This document shows positions 33,917 through 43,735 of a stretch of 64,000 nt of DNA, piece by piece. Source of the DNA: Arthrospira sp. PCC 9108 (lineage in GTDB: Bacteria > Cyanobacteriota > Cyanobacteriia > Cyanobacteriales > Microcoleaceae); contig CP066886.1 in assembly GCA_016745315.1 (NCBI GenBank), positions 961,501 to 1,025,500 of the forward strand, in the 5' to 3' direction. The notes below the pieces were generated by a model. It did no database searches and was not told where the DNA came from. It saw nothing but the letters and a program-made list of their open reading frames with translations. Made by a program: the position numbers and the translations under genes. Position 1 is the first letter of the stretch. Each line of letters begins with the position of its first letter.

Positions 33917-35230
33917 CTATTGATCAGCTAGGGCAATTTCCGCCGCCAGAAAATCGATAAACTGTCGCGCCGTCCGTCCCGATCGCCCATTATGCCTTGT
34001 CGCCCACTGGCGGGCGCGATAATCAAGATCTTCTGGATCGATAGTTATTCCGGCTTGACTAGCGAGATGCCGAACTATGGTAAGATAGGTTTCCTGGTCT
34101 GCTGGTTCAAAAGTGAGGGTTAAGCCAAAGCGATCGGCAAATGATAGCTTTTCCTGGACTGTATCCCAAGCCTGTATCTCATTATGGTCTTGAGGGCGGG
34201 GACGTTCATCAAAAAACTCTCGGACTAAATGGCGGCGGTTGGAGGTGGCATATACCACGACATTTTCAGGTCGGGCGGTGATATTTCCTTCCAGGACAAC
34301 TTTTAAGGCTTTAAAAGCATCATCATCTTCTTCAAAAGATAGGTCATCAACAAAGATAATAAACTTTTGGGGAACTCCCCGCAACTGTTCAATTACTTGG
34401 GGTAGGTCTCGCAGTTCGGATTTAGTTACTTCAATTAATCGCAAACCCCGATCGCTATATTGATGTAACAAGGCTTTAACCAGGGAAGATTTCCCTGACC
34501 CCCTACTGCCATATAAGAGAACATTTAAGGCTGAATATCCCGCCAATAAAAACTCGGTATTTTTTAACAAAGTTTCTCGCTGTGGTTCATATCCTACTAA
34601 TTGGTTTAGGTGAATCGGATCAGGATTAGCGATCGCCATTAGTTGACCAGAGCGCCAACGAAATGCTTGGCTTTGGGCAAATTTACCAGTTCCATATTTT
34701 CGATAATGGGCGGCGATCGCTTCAATGGCATCTCCCCAATTTTCCGATTGGGATAACTGATTCCGCAGGGGGAGTTCTTCGATTTTCTCAACTACAATGG
34801 TTTCATCTTCCCAAACTATTGGCAATTGGGGAATTTGGGCGATCGCCTGTACCCATTGAGCAATTTTTGTCCCCTGACATTTATAGAGGGTCTGTAATAT
34901 TTCCAAGTCGTGACGGGTAGCAGCAATTAAAGAGGGATTTAATGCCGTTAGGTCGCACTGTTGGGCTTGACGAGAAAAGGGATTATCTGCCCTCAGAATT
35001 TGAGTGATTAAGTAATTTTGCCAGCTTTGGGATTGTTCGGCTTGGACTCGAAACCAATAACTATAAGCCTGTAAAGTTTGATGGCTTTCTCCTTGTAACA
35101 TATAGTCTAATAAGCTCAGAAAGGCTTGACCTATGGGCTCTGCCATTACTTCCTGATAAAGCAGCAGGGATAGGGCTTGATGTTGGCGAAATCGAATTTT
35201 AGCGATCGCTTCAGATAAGGGTGAGGACAT
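33917..35230 (-). CDS. DUF815 family AAA-type ATPase
   Basis: 437 residues. The N-terminal 200 residues are helical and without a known domain. The P-loop ATPase domain begins near VGYEPQRETLLKNTEFLL. It has Walker A GSRGSGKSS, Walker B FIIFVDDLSF, and a sensor stretch VVYATSNRRHLVREF. LSFADRFGLTLTFEP and the NGRSGRTARQFIDFL tail match DUF815 (YifB-like AAA). Function unknown. It may be transcribed with the TerB-like gene 72 bp downstream. Confidence 0.88.
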   Translation of the reverse strand: MSSPLSEAIAKIRFRQHQALSLLLYQEVMAEPIGQAFLSLLDYMLQGESHQTLQAYSYWFRVQAEQSQSWQNYLITQILRADNPFSRQAQQCDLTALNPSLIAATRHDLEILQTLYKCQGTKIAQWVQAIAQIPQLPIVWEDETIVVEKIEELPLRNQLSQSENWGDAIEAIAAHYRKYGTGKFAQSQAFRWRSGQLMAIANPDPIHLNQLVGYEPQRETLLKNTEFLLAGYSALNVLLYGSRGSGKSSLVKALLHQYSDRGLRLIEVTKSELRDLPQVIEQLRGVPQKFIIFVDDLSFEEDDDAFKALKVVLEGNITARPENVVVYATSNRRHLVREFFDERPRPQDHNEIQAWDTVQEKLSFADRFGLTLTFEPADQETYLTIVRHLASQAGITIDPEDLDYRARQWATRHNGRSGRTARQFIDFLAAEIALADQ

Positions 35231-35400
35231 GAGCTAATTTGGCTTAAACTTAAATCTAAACACAACCACGACACTCTCTGATTATATGGGATAGTGACAC
35301 CCCCAAAAACGTTAATTTTTACAACATTTGGTTCTGGGGAGGTCTGATTGCTGATAAGTTGCTATTGATGGCAGTTGTTAATCAGTAGGAGTTAGGATTT

Positions 35401-35739
35401 ATGAGTTTAGGTATGATCGCCACTCTGGTCTATGGAGTTTTGGCAATTGTGGGGGGAATTGTTGGATATAAGAAAGCCCAAAGTAAAATTTCTCTCATGG
35501 CGGGTGTCAGTAGTGGTATACTGTTATTGGCGGCAGCTTTTGGGCAAGCCCAAGGCTGGGGATGGGCGTTAATTTTTGCCCTAGTTATCTCGGTGGTTTT
35601 AGTATTAGCTTTTGTGGGTCGATATGTGAAGACTCGAAAGTTTATGCCTTCGGGTTTAATGGTGATTTTAGGAATTGTGGCGATCGCTGTTATGGTTTAT
35701 CAAATCATTGGCGGTCTCAATACTGGGTTGATGGTTTAA
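35401..35739 (+). CDS. TMEM14 family membrane protein
   Basis: 112 residues with three to four membrane helices (GMIATLVYGVLAIVGGIVGY, SGILLLAAAFGQAQGWGWAL, FALVISVVLVLAFVGRYV, GLMVILGIVAIAVMVYQII). The glycine-rich first helix followed by KAQSKISLMAGVSSG is the TMEM14 signature. Plastid relatives (FAX1) export fatty acids; a similar transport role here is an inference. It is a single gene, with AGGAG at 35387-35391 about 9 nt before the start. Confidence 0.85.
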   Translation: MSLGMIATLVYGVLAIVGGIVGYKKAQSKISLMAGVSSGILLLAAAFGQAQGWGWALIFALVISVVLVLAFVGRYVKTRKFMPSGLMVILGIVAIAVMVYQIIGGLNTGLMV

Positions 35740-35824
35740 AACCCCAACTAGGAAGCGGGCGGATTATCTGGTGTAACAACTACCCGCCCTGTGTTAATCG
35801 CCCCCGTTAATGATGCTAAAAATC

Positions 35825-36874
35825 TCAGCTTTCAGGATGGCTTAAAAAAGGAACTGCTACCACTGTAGCGGTTATGTCTCCTAGGGAGACTTGCAAGCCT
35901 GCACCGCCAGCTTTAGTGCGGATATAACCCAAGCCAAACCATCCCTCTTGAGTTTCGGTAATGCTGGTAAGTTTACCGACTTTTTCATCATTGACATTAA
36001 TCACGGTTCCCGGTTCCACAAAACCAGAAAGACGCAAACCCCATAATCGTTGTTTAACTCCTTTATAAGTGTTGAGACGGGCGATAGTTTCCTGTCCGAT
36101 ATAACAACCTTTTTCAAAGGAAATATCACCCCATAATCCTGCTTCTAGGGGGTTATAATCTTCTGTGAGTTCCCGATCTGGTGCTGGGCGACCCTGGAGA
36201 ATGCGGAGTTGTTCCCAAATGCGATCGCCCAAAGGAACCGCCCCAGCTTCCGTCAGGGAGAGCCACAAATTCCCCGCCGCCTCTGTGGGAATTATCAAAG
36301 TGTATCCTTCCGTAGCTAAACCACTACCAACCGCCACACGGAGGGAAGTATTAGCCACCTGATCAACCCAATGATTTCCGAGGGTAAGATGATCAGCAAT
36401 GGTAGCCCCCAGTTTTGTCAGCAGAGAGGAACTTTCCGGTCCAATAAGACTAAATACCGCCCACTGGTCGCTGATGTCTTTTAAGTTCACCTTATCCATG
36501 GGGAAAATATAGCGGTCTAGCCATTGTAGCAGGTGCTGACGGCGATTCGGCGAAACCAGCAATAACACCGCCTCCTCGGTCATGTAAGCCGTTGCTAAAT
36601 CGATATTTCGGGCGGTGGAGGTGACAAATACCGTATCAGATCCCTGTCCCGGTTGACGATCGCTAATAGAATTGGTGCTTTGGTTGTGGAGGAAAGATAA
36701 ACGATCTTCCCCCGAAAGTTCTAATAATCCCCAATGGGAGCGATCGCATAACGCGACGGTCTCGCCAGAAGCATTCAAGGCTTCAGTGTCATTACCAAAA
36801 CTGAGGGGAACCTGACTAGCTTCATCATATCTGGCTTTGTGGTTAGCGTAAATCTCTGGGAGGGTTTTAGTCAT
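35825..36874 (-). CDS. ygfZ: YgfZ/GcvT-domain protein (Fe-S cluster maintenance)
   Basis: 349-residue folate-binding protein related to the T-protein of glycine cleavage; YgfZ/Caf17 proteins help assemble or repair certain [4Fe-4S] enzymes. The defining motif KGCYIGQE with its conserved Cys is present near residue 256, followed by TIARLNTYKGVKQRLWGLRL. The N-terminal domain has LLELSGEDRLSFLHNQSTN and VTSTARNIDLATAY. Its ATG overlaps the stop codon of the upstream gene (ATGA), so the two are translationally coupled. Confidence 0.92.
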   Translation of the reverse strand: MTKTLPEIYANHKARYDEASQVPLSFGNDTEALNASGETVALCDRSHWGLLELSGEDRLSFLHNQSTNSISDRQPGQGSDTVFVTSTARNIDLATAYMTEEAVLLLVSPNRRQHLLQWLDRYIFPMDKVNLKDISDQWAVFSLIGPESSSLLTKLGATIADHLTLGNHWVDQVANTSLRVAVGSGLATEGYTLIIPTEAAGNLWLSLTEAGAVPLGDRIWEQLRILQGRPAPDRELTEDYNPLEAGLWGDISFEKGCYIGQETIARLNTYKGVKQRLWGLRLSGFVEPGTVINVNDEKVGKLTSITETQEGWFGLGYIRTKAGGAGLQVSLGDITATVVAVPFLSHPES

Positions 36875-37254
36875 GGTTGTGTTAAATTAGCAAAAACTTT
36901 CTCGATTAAGTCTTGAGTTTTGCGATCGAGTTTATCCCAATCTACATCTCCTGTATTATCCAGTAAACTGGTATCAATTTCCACCTCCAGGGATTGGTCG
37001 GGTGTATGGGTGGGTTGGTAGTCCTGGAAACAGACTTGATAACACAGATCCCAAATATCAATGTTTACTTGTTGGCCATTATGCTCTAATTTAAGTACAT
37101 AACCGGGATAGGGGGTGGTATGGGTTTCATAGGTCCCCTTCCAGATAGATGTTTCCAGTTGCTTACGAATGTTATCTAGGACTCTGATTAAAGCTGGCTG
37201 CATAAGTATTTCAGCTTGATTCCAAGCCAGTTGGTTTTTAATTTTGGGTTTCAT
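36871..37254 (-). CDS. Conserved protein of unknown function coupled to ygfZ
   Basis: 127 residues, alpha/beta, no membrane segment. It has aromatic strands (PGYVLKLEHNGQQVNIDIWDLCYQV) and a helical C-terminus (KLDRKTQDLIEKVFANL). No family recognised. Its stop overlaps the ygfZ start by four bases, which shows an operon and suggests a related role, though this is only context. Confidence 0.75.
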   Translation of the reverse strand: MKPKIKNQLAWNQAEILMQPALIRVLDNIRKQLETSIWKGTYETHTTPYPGYVLKLEHNGQQVNIDIWDLCYQVCFQDYQPTHTPDQSLEVEIDTSLLDNTGDVDWDKLDRKTQDLIEKVFANLTQP

Positions 37255-37341
37255 GGATATTAGCCACGGAAGGATCTATTGAGTTATGATTTACATCAAG
37301 GGAAACCATCAAATTTTGACATACAGTAACCTCAATTTACC

Positions 37342-39666
37342 ATGAAAATTCTTTTAGTGGATGATGATCAATATTTGAATCAACAATTATCCAAATCTCT
37401 GAAAGCTCATAATTATGTAGTCGATATAGCGACCGATGGCGAATCGGGATGGAACTATATCGAAAGTTTTGAGTATAGTTTGGTTATCCTAGATATTATG
37501 TTGCCGAAACTGAATGGGATTGCACTATGTCGAAAATTGCGATCGCATAATTATCAGATGCCAGTGCTATTATTAACCGCTCGTGATAGCTGCGAAGACA
37601 AGGTTTTAGGGCTAGACGCGGGGGCTGATGATTATCTAGTCAAACCGATTAGGGCTGAAGAATTAATCGCCAGAATGCGCGCCTTATTGCGTCGTGCGAC
37701 CATTTCTTTACCGCCAGTCATCCATTGGAGAGACCTAACTTTAAACCCGGCAAAATGCGAGATTTCCTACCAAAAATCGGTCTTACCTCTCACCCCCAAA
37801 GAATATGGATTGATGGAATTATTTATTCGCAGTCCCTATCGTGTTTTCAGCTACGATAGCATCATCGAACATCTCTGGTCAATAGAAGAACCTGCGGCCG
37901 ATAACACTGTCCGCGCCCATATTAAAAGTCTACGCAATAAGCTAAAAGACGCTGGCGGAGACCCCAAGTTAATTGAAAATGTCTATGGGATTGGATATCG
38001 GATTAAATCCCTAGATGACGGGAGTTTTAGTCATCAATATTCATCCTTGAACCGCCCCCCTTTGTCCGTAGATGAAACCGTTACGGAGATTTGGGGAAAA
38101 ATCAAAGACAAAACCATAGCTAGAGTTGAGAGTATTCAAGCAATAGCTAAAGCCAATTCCAGGAATTTAAATAATGAAAATAACCCCCGGCAATATGCCT
38201 ATATAGAGGCTCACAAACTAGCGGGTTCTTTGGGAACTTTTGGATATGGTCGCGGTTCCGAAATCGCCCGAAAAATCGAATACTTGTTAGCGGGAGAACA
38301 ACCCCTAGACACCGACAAGCAAACACAAATTGAGCAATTAACTGAAGACCTCTTAAAGGAGCTGAAAAAAACGCCGACCCAACCCCAAACAAAAGAGATT
38401 AAAAAGCACCCCCAAAGCACTGTGCAGTCATTGTTGATTGTTGATCATGATACCATCCTAGGGGAACAAATTATTAGGGAAGCCCATAGTCGTGGTTTAG
38501 AGGCTCGATTGGCTCCTGGTGTGGGGATAGCCAGAGCGATGATGGTTGAGTATCAGCCCAGTATAATTTTACTAGAATTGAACTTTCCCAAGCCGGAAGA
38601 AGATGGGTTAATGCTATTAGAAGATATCGCCTATCATCACCCAGAAATTCCGGTGGTCATATTCTCAAGGCGATCGAGTTTTATAGATAGGCTGACGGTG
38701 TGTCGTTTAGGGAGTCGGGCGTTTCTGCAAAAACCGATGTCTAGCCATCAAATTATGGAGATAGTCACAGGAATCCTCAATCATCATAACATCACTGGAA
38801 AAATTATAGCGATTAATGATGATCCGCAAATTTTGGAACTATTAGAAGCCCTGTTGTGTCCCTTGGGATTAGAGGTAAAAACCCTAAATACTCCGCGAAA
38901 ATTCTGGCAAGTCTTAGAAATATCTAACCCGGATTTACTAATTATTGATGTAGAAATGCCCCATTATAATGGCATTGATTTATGTCAGGTAATTCGCAAC
39001 GAACCCAGATGGCGTTATCTGCCGATTTTAGTATTAACCAACCACACAGACCCAGAAACTAGAGCGGAACTATTTAGAGCCGGTGCTGATGATTTTATTA
39101 GCAAACCGGTAGTCGGACCGGAATTAATAGCCCGTTTATTTAGTCGCTTGCATCGCAGTCGTCTGTGGCGTAATATAGCGGAGATAGACACCTTAACCGG
39201 AATCGAAAATCGCTATAAATCAACTGAAGATATAAACCGATTAATTCGGATTGCTGGTCGTCACAAACAACCCCTGTGCTTTGCCATTTTAGACCTGGAC
39301 AATTTTAAAGATATTAATGACCAATATGGTCATGATACGGGGGACTGGGTTCTGCACCGATTTGGGGAAGTTCTCAAAAAAGCATTTCGACAGGAAGATA
39401 TAGTAGGAAGATGGGGAGGTGAAGAATTTGCGGTAGCTATGTATGGTACTTCTAAACAAGATGCCATGAACCGACTGCAAAAAGTTTTAGACAAGTGGCG
39501 TTTGGAGGTTCTAGTCCCAGAAGATAATATAGCTTTTTCTGTGACCTTTAGTGGGGGAGTAGCTCAATATCCAGAAGATGGGCATGATTTACAACTACTG
39601 TATCGAAAGGCAGATGCCACCTTATATGAAGCCAAACAAGCCGGACGCAATCAAATTATGGGATAA
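37342..39666 (+). CDS. Hybrid response regulator: REC-wHTH-Hpt-REC-REC-GGDEF
   Basis: 774 residues. Domains in order: receiver 1 (1-118; phospho-Asp51, Lys101); OmpR-type winged helix (about 125-225, ending VYGIGYRI); Hpt (about 245-345, His291 in EAHKLAGSLG); receiver 2 (about 363-478) with Glu412 where the phospho-Asp should be (ILLELNFP); receiver 3 (about 486-603; Asp536, Lys588); GGDEF (about 615-774) with active GGEEF (692-696) and a product-inhibition site RQED (683-686) five residues before it. The protein can thus bind DNA and probably makes cyclic di-GMP. A lone receiver gene follows after 6 bp. No histidine kinase is adjacent. Confidence 0.93.
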   Translation: MKILLVDDDQYLNQQLSKSLKAHNYVVDIATDGESGWNYIESFEYSLVILDIMLPKLNGIALCRKLRSHNYQMPVLLLTARDSCEDKVLGLDAGADDYLVKPIRAEELIARMRALLRRATISLPPVIHWRDLTLNPAKCEISYQKSVLPLTPKEYGLMELFIRSPYRVFSYDSIIEHLWSIEEPAADNTVRAHIKSLRNKLKDAGGDPKLIENVYGIGYRIKSLDDGSFSHQYSSLNRPPLSVDETVTEIWGKIKDKTIARVESIQAIAKANSRNLNNENNPRQYAYIEAHKLAGSLGTFGYGRGSEIARKIEYLLAGEQPLDTDKQTQIEQLTEDLLKELKKTPTQPQTKEIKKHPQSTVQSLLIVDHDTILGEQIIREAHSRGLEARLAPGVGIARAMMVEYQPSIILLELNFPKPEEDGLMLLEDIAYHHPEIPVVIFSRRSSFIDRLTVCRLGSRAFLQKPMSSHQIMEIVTGILNHHNITGKIIAINDDPQILELLEALLCPLGLEVKTLNTPRKFWQVLEISNPDLLIIDVEMPHYNGIDLCQVIRNEPRWRYLPILVLTNHTDPETRAELFRAGADDFISKPVVGPELIARLFSRLHRSRLWRNIAEIDTLTGIENRYKSTEDINRLIRIAGRHKQPLCFAILDLDNFKDINDQYGHDTGDWVLHRFGEVLKKAFRQEDIVGRWGGEEFAVAMYGTSKQDAMNRLQKVLDKWRLEVLVPEDNIAFSVTFSGGVAQYPEDGHDLQLLYRKADATLYEAKQAGRNQIMG

Positions 39667-39672
39667 TTGACG

Positions 39673-40044
39673 ATGAGCCAAACAGTTTTGATTATTGATG
39701 ATGATGAGGATATTCTATTTGTAGCCGATCGCTGTTTACAACTGCAAGGGAAATGGCAGGTGCTAACAGCTTCATCAGGAACCGAAGGATTTACCATAGC
39801 CAAACAACAGCAACCTGATGTCATCCTACTAGACTTAATCATGCCGGGTGTAGATGGAGAGGCGACGATGAAAATGCTCAAAAATGATATAATGACGACG
39901 GAAATCCCGGTGATTTTGATGACTGCCAAAAATTCCCCGCAAGAACGATCGCTTTATTTAGGATTAGGAGCGATCGCCATCATTAACAAACCCTTTGAAC
40001 CCCTAGAAATTTCCGATCAAATCAGTAATGCTCTAGGTAACTAA
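39673..40044 (+). CDS. Single-domain response regulator
   Basis: 123-residue stand-alone receiver from the ATG at 39673 (an in-frame TTG lies two codons earlier). IIDDDEDILFVAD holds the acidic pair, Asp50-51 region VILLDLIMPG the phosphorylation site, ILMTAKN the switch Thr, and IINKPFEP the Lys. It begins 6 bp after the hybrid regulator, so the two are co-transcribed. It may receive or pass phosphate to the Hpt His of its neighbour. The clc gene begins 2 bp later. Confidence 0.92.
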   Translation: MSQTVLIIDDDEDILFVADRCLQLQGKWQVLTASSGTEGFTIAKQQQPDVILLDLIMPGVDGEATMKMLKNDIMTTEIPVILMTAKNSPQERSLYLGLGAIAIINKPFEPLEISDQISNALGN

Positions 40045-40046
40045 TC

Positions 40047-42718
40047 GTGTACTGGCCATCCTTAACCAATCAATTCCAGAGCCTCGCCAAATCCATAATT
40101 GGCGGTTCCCAAAGGCTGGCAATTTTTGAAGCTGGCTTAATCGGATTCATTTCAGGAATAGCCGCCTTTTTTCTGAGAACAGGAGCCGGGTGGTTAGGGT
40201 CTTGGCGAGTCCAAGGTTCCGCCCACTTTTCAGCTTGGCTATTTTTACCCATATTAGGCGTAGTCGGGGGCTGTTGTCTGGTTTCCTAGTCGAACGCATA
40301 GCCCCAGAAGCAGCCGGAAGTGGTATTCCCCAAGTTAAAGCCGCCCTAGGAGGAATCAAAACCTCCCTAGATCTACGGGTAGCAGTAGTCAAACTAATCA
40401 GCACCATAATCACCATGGCTTCTGGATTCACCCTAGGAAGACAGGGGCCAACAGTACAAATCGGAGCCGCCCTCGCCGCCTGGGTAAGTCGTTGGGTTCC
40501 CACCTCTCCCAACTATCGCAAACAACTAATCGCCTGTGGTGCCGCCGCCGGACTAGCCGCCGGGTTTAACGCCCCCATAGCCGGGGTTTTATTCGTAGTC
40601 GAAGACCTCCTACACGACATCTCAGGATTAACCCTCGGACCGGCCATTATCGCCTCATTTACTGGGGCCGTAGTATCCCGGCTATTAGGCAACAAAGCCA
40701 TGGGACTACCTCCCACCATAGAAATACCCCCAGAAACCCTATATCAACAATGGTTAATTGAACCCCTAGAAATCCCCTTTTATATCCTGGTGGGTGTTCT
40801 ATCGGGAGTATTTGGGGTGTTATTCAGTCGGGGAATTATTACCTGTCAGAAATTTAACCGCCATACCCTAAAATTAGGACTACCCCTGAGTATGGCTGTG
40901 GCGGGTCTAATTTGTGGGATCGTTATCTCTGTGCTACCAGAGACTTTTCGAGATAATGCCGGTTTGCGGGAATATATCCTCAAGGGTAATATCCTCTGGA
41001 CTACCACAGCCCTAGCCTTTGTGGTGCAGTTTTCCCTAACTACCATGGCGGCGGGTTCAGGTGCGCCGGGGGGATTATTTGCACCATCCCTAATTTTAGG
41101 GGCCGCTTTGGGGAATACTATTGGCTTATGGCAAGAGGCAGCGATCGCCTTACAACCTCACACTACTTTTGCTTTTGCCGGAATGGGAGCCTTTTTCTGT
41201 GCCGTGTCTCGGACTCCCGTCACCGCCGTGGTGATTGTCTTTGAAATCACCACCGATTTTAACTTGGTTCTGCCACTGATGATCTGTTCTGTGGTCTCCT
41301 ATTTGGTAGCCGAAAAAATCGAAAAAGATTCCCTATACGATCGCCTATTGGCTTTAAATGGCATTGAATTAGAAACCGACCAAAATCCTGACCGTGTAGC
41401 CTTAAATATGTTGCACGCTAGGGATGTTATGCAGCGACAGGTAGAAACTCTCGAAGATAAGTTATCCCTAGAACAGGTTAGGTCGGCTTTTTCTCAATCC
41501 CATCATCGCGGCTTTCCCGTAGTCAACCAGGGTAAATTGGTCGGTATTATCAGCCAAACTGATATGGCTAGGATTAACCAACAAGACATATCAGAACAAA
41601 CCCCCCTACATAAGCTGATGACTCCCCAACCTGTTACTATTTACCCTGATGCTCCCCTCAGTGAGGTTCTGTATCTGTTGGGACGGCAAAAACTCAGTCG
41701 CCTTCCCGTCGTGGAAGGACGGCATTTGGTGGGAATTATTACCCGCAGTGATATTATTCGCGGTGAACTTGGATATATTAGCGGTAGTCACCAGGTGGGA
41801 CACCATGCAACTCCCTCCTATGTGGTTTATCAAACTCGCGGCCCCATGGTCGGCAATGGGCGGCTATTGGTGGCTTTGAATAATCCGGCTACCGCCCCGG
41901 CTTTGCTACATATTGCGGCGGCGATCGCTGCCGAACGTCATTATGAGCTAGAATGCTTGACTATTATTACCATTGCTCGCCATTTGTCCCCTTCGGAAAC
42001 TCCGGTAATCATTACTAAACATCGCCGTCTACTTCGAGGGGCCGAACGTATTGCTAAAAGCTGGCAGGTTCCTATTCATACTCAAATTAGAGTCGCCCAT
42101 GATGTGTCTGGGGCGATTTTGGAGACCGTGCAAGAACGAAATATTGATTTGACTTTGATGGGGTGGCAAGGGGAAAGGTCCGCTACTAATCGGGTTTTTG
42201 GCACTGTGGTTGATACCATTATTCGACAAGTACCCGGTGAGGTGGTTTTGGTGAAGTGGGGAAAAGATGTTAACCCCATTTTTAGTGACCCCTCAGATCA
42301 GCGATCGCTACAGTTTCCCGTTTGGCGACGGTGGTTGGTTCCTCTGCGAACTGGGGGACCACCACCAGCGGCTATGAGCATTTTACCCGGTTTGGCTAGG
42401 TTGAGTTTGCGCCCCGATATCCGACTGTTAACTGTCGTTAAAAATGCTTTGTCCGAGGCGGAAATGGCAAAACTAGACCGCCTAGTTCAGGATTTGCAAG
42501 GCCCTATTAATGGGGAGGTGGTGGCAACTGCTGTTTGTGCTAGGTCTGTGGTTGATGTGCTTTTGGATATTGCTAATCATGATTACTGTGATGTGATTGT
42601 TTTGGGCGCTAGTGGCGAAAGTATGCTGCAACAGGCGATTAAGGGTAATATCCCGGAGGCGATCGCCCGTGGTTGTCCTTGTACTGTAATTTTGGTACGC
42701 CCAGCTCTGATGAATTGA
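40047..42718 (+). CDS. ClC-family chloride transporter with CBS and USP domains, frameshifted
   Basis: Reconstructed length 890 residues. The first 75 residues (LAIFEAGLIGFISGIAAFF) run in one frame from GTG 40047 to a G-run at 40266-40270. The rest follows in the +1-base frame; one more G gives VVGGLLSGFLVERIAPEAAG without a break. ClC motifs: GSGIPQ, GRQGPTVQ and GSGAPGGLFAPS. The gating Glu of GREGP is Gln here. Then come two CBS domains (MQRQVETLEDKLS..., MTPQPVTIYPDAPL...) and two universal-stress domains (RLLVALNNPAT..., and the C-terminal 140 residues with VIVLGASGES). It starts 2 bp after the response regulator. If the frameshift is real, only a protein lacking the first helix could be made. 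Confidence 0.88.
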
Positions 42719-42800
42719 CCAGGTTTGGTTTTTCGTTAATAATTCTGCTATAATTTCGGCGGAATTGTCTGACTATTAACTGCCAGGGGCCTTGTCAATT

Positions 42801-43007
42801 ATGACCGAACCCAAAAATCAACAACTGACCCACGCCTTAAATCAACTTATTGGTGATTATGGCATTCAAACTGTTTTGGATTCCCTCGCCGATCGCTGCT
42901 TGAAAGAAGCTGATTTTTTGAGGAGCGATCGTAGTACCGACTTAGCCGAAAATTGGGAAGAAATCGGTAAGGGTTTAAAACATATTTTAAGCCGATGGCA
43001 AGAATAA
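42801..43007 (+). CDS. Small helical protein of unknown function
   Basis: 68 residues from ATG 42801 (an in-frame TTG lies three codons before). Helical and charged: LTHALNQLIGDYGIQTVLDSLADRC and DLAENWEEIGKGLKHIL. I know no family. A 46-codon frame at 52450 ends in a similar DLADNWEKSVREL segment. It follows clc by 82 bp on the same strand. Confidence 0.6.
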   Translation: MTEPKNQQLTHALNQLIGDYGIQTVLDSLADRCLKEADFLRSDRSTDLAENWEEIGKGLKHILSRWQE

Positions 43008-43114
43008 ATTACCCCAAAAATATGGGCTGATATGCTTGACATTTTGGCTAATTTGTGCTTGTATCAGATAGGGTTATTGCTATTGATTAATTAACCATAA
43101 ATCCCTTAATCTTA

Positions 43115-43717
43115 ATGGATGTATTCAATGTTAGTTACCGCGCTGCTCATCCTAGGGATGTCCTAGAAATTGCACCACTCATCAGACTGGCTGCCGGGGA
43201 GATGATGGATTTTTTACTCCAGCCTCTTCATCAACAATTAACCGTTGAACAAATACTAGCCAGAATGATTCAGTCAGAAACTTCTGTTTTATCTTCTCAA
43301 AACATTGAGGTTGCCTATAGTCATGGTCGCATTATTGGCATGGCTAACAGCTATCCGGCTAATCTGGATATCATCACCGAAGAGATGCAAGGGCTATTTC
43401 AACCTGAATCTTTGGCTATTATTCAGGCTTTTAATAACGCCAAAGTTGAGGGGAGTTGGTTTCTGAATATTTTGGCGGTTAAGTCACCATATCAACAGCA
43501 AGGTATCGGCACATCATTACTCTGGCGAACTAAGCAAAAAGCCTGGGAGTCAGGATATTCTACTTTGAGTTTAGTTACTCAATCCGATAACTTGACCGCG
43601 ATTCGTTTATATCAAAAAAATGGGTTCCGAGAAGTCCAAAATCTGGTAATTCCTCCCCACCCACAAATAAGCGATCGCCTCAGTTATATTTTAATGAGTT
43701 GTGACTTAACTATCTAA
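43115..43717 (+). CDS. GNAT family N-acetyltransferase
   Basis: 200 residues. The acetyl-CoA site is clear: LNILAVKSPYQQQGIGTSLL (about 116-135, with the Q-x-x-G-I-G pyrophosphate loop), followed by LSLVTQSDNLTAIRLYQKNGF, the C-terminal GNAT signature. The acceptor cannot be told; RimI-like N-terminal acetylation or small-molecule acetylation are both possible. It is followed after 18 bp by the aminopeptidase gene, suggesting one transcript. Confidence 0.88.
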   Translation: MDVFNVSYRAAHPRDVLEIAPLIRLAAGEMMDFLLQPLHQQLTVEQILARMIQSETSVLSSQNIEVAYSHGRIIGMANSYPANLDIITEEMQGLFQPESLAIIQAFNNAKVEGSWFLNILAVKSPYQQQGIGTSLLWRTKQKAWESGYSTLSLVTQSDNLTAIRLYQKNGFREVQNLVIPPHPQISDRLSYILMSCDLTI

Positions 43718-43735
43718 ATAAATTAACCCCTAATT

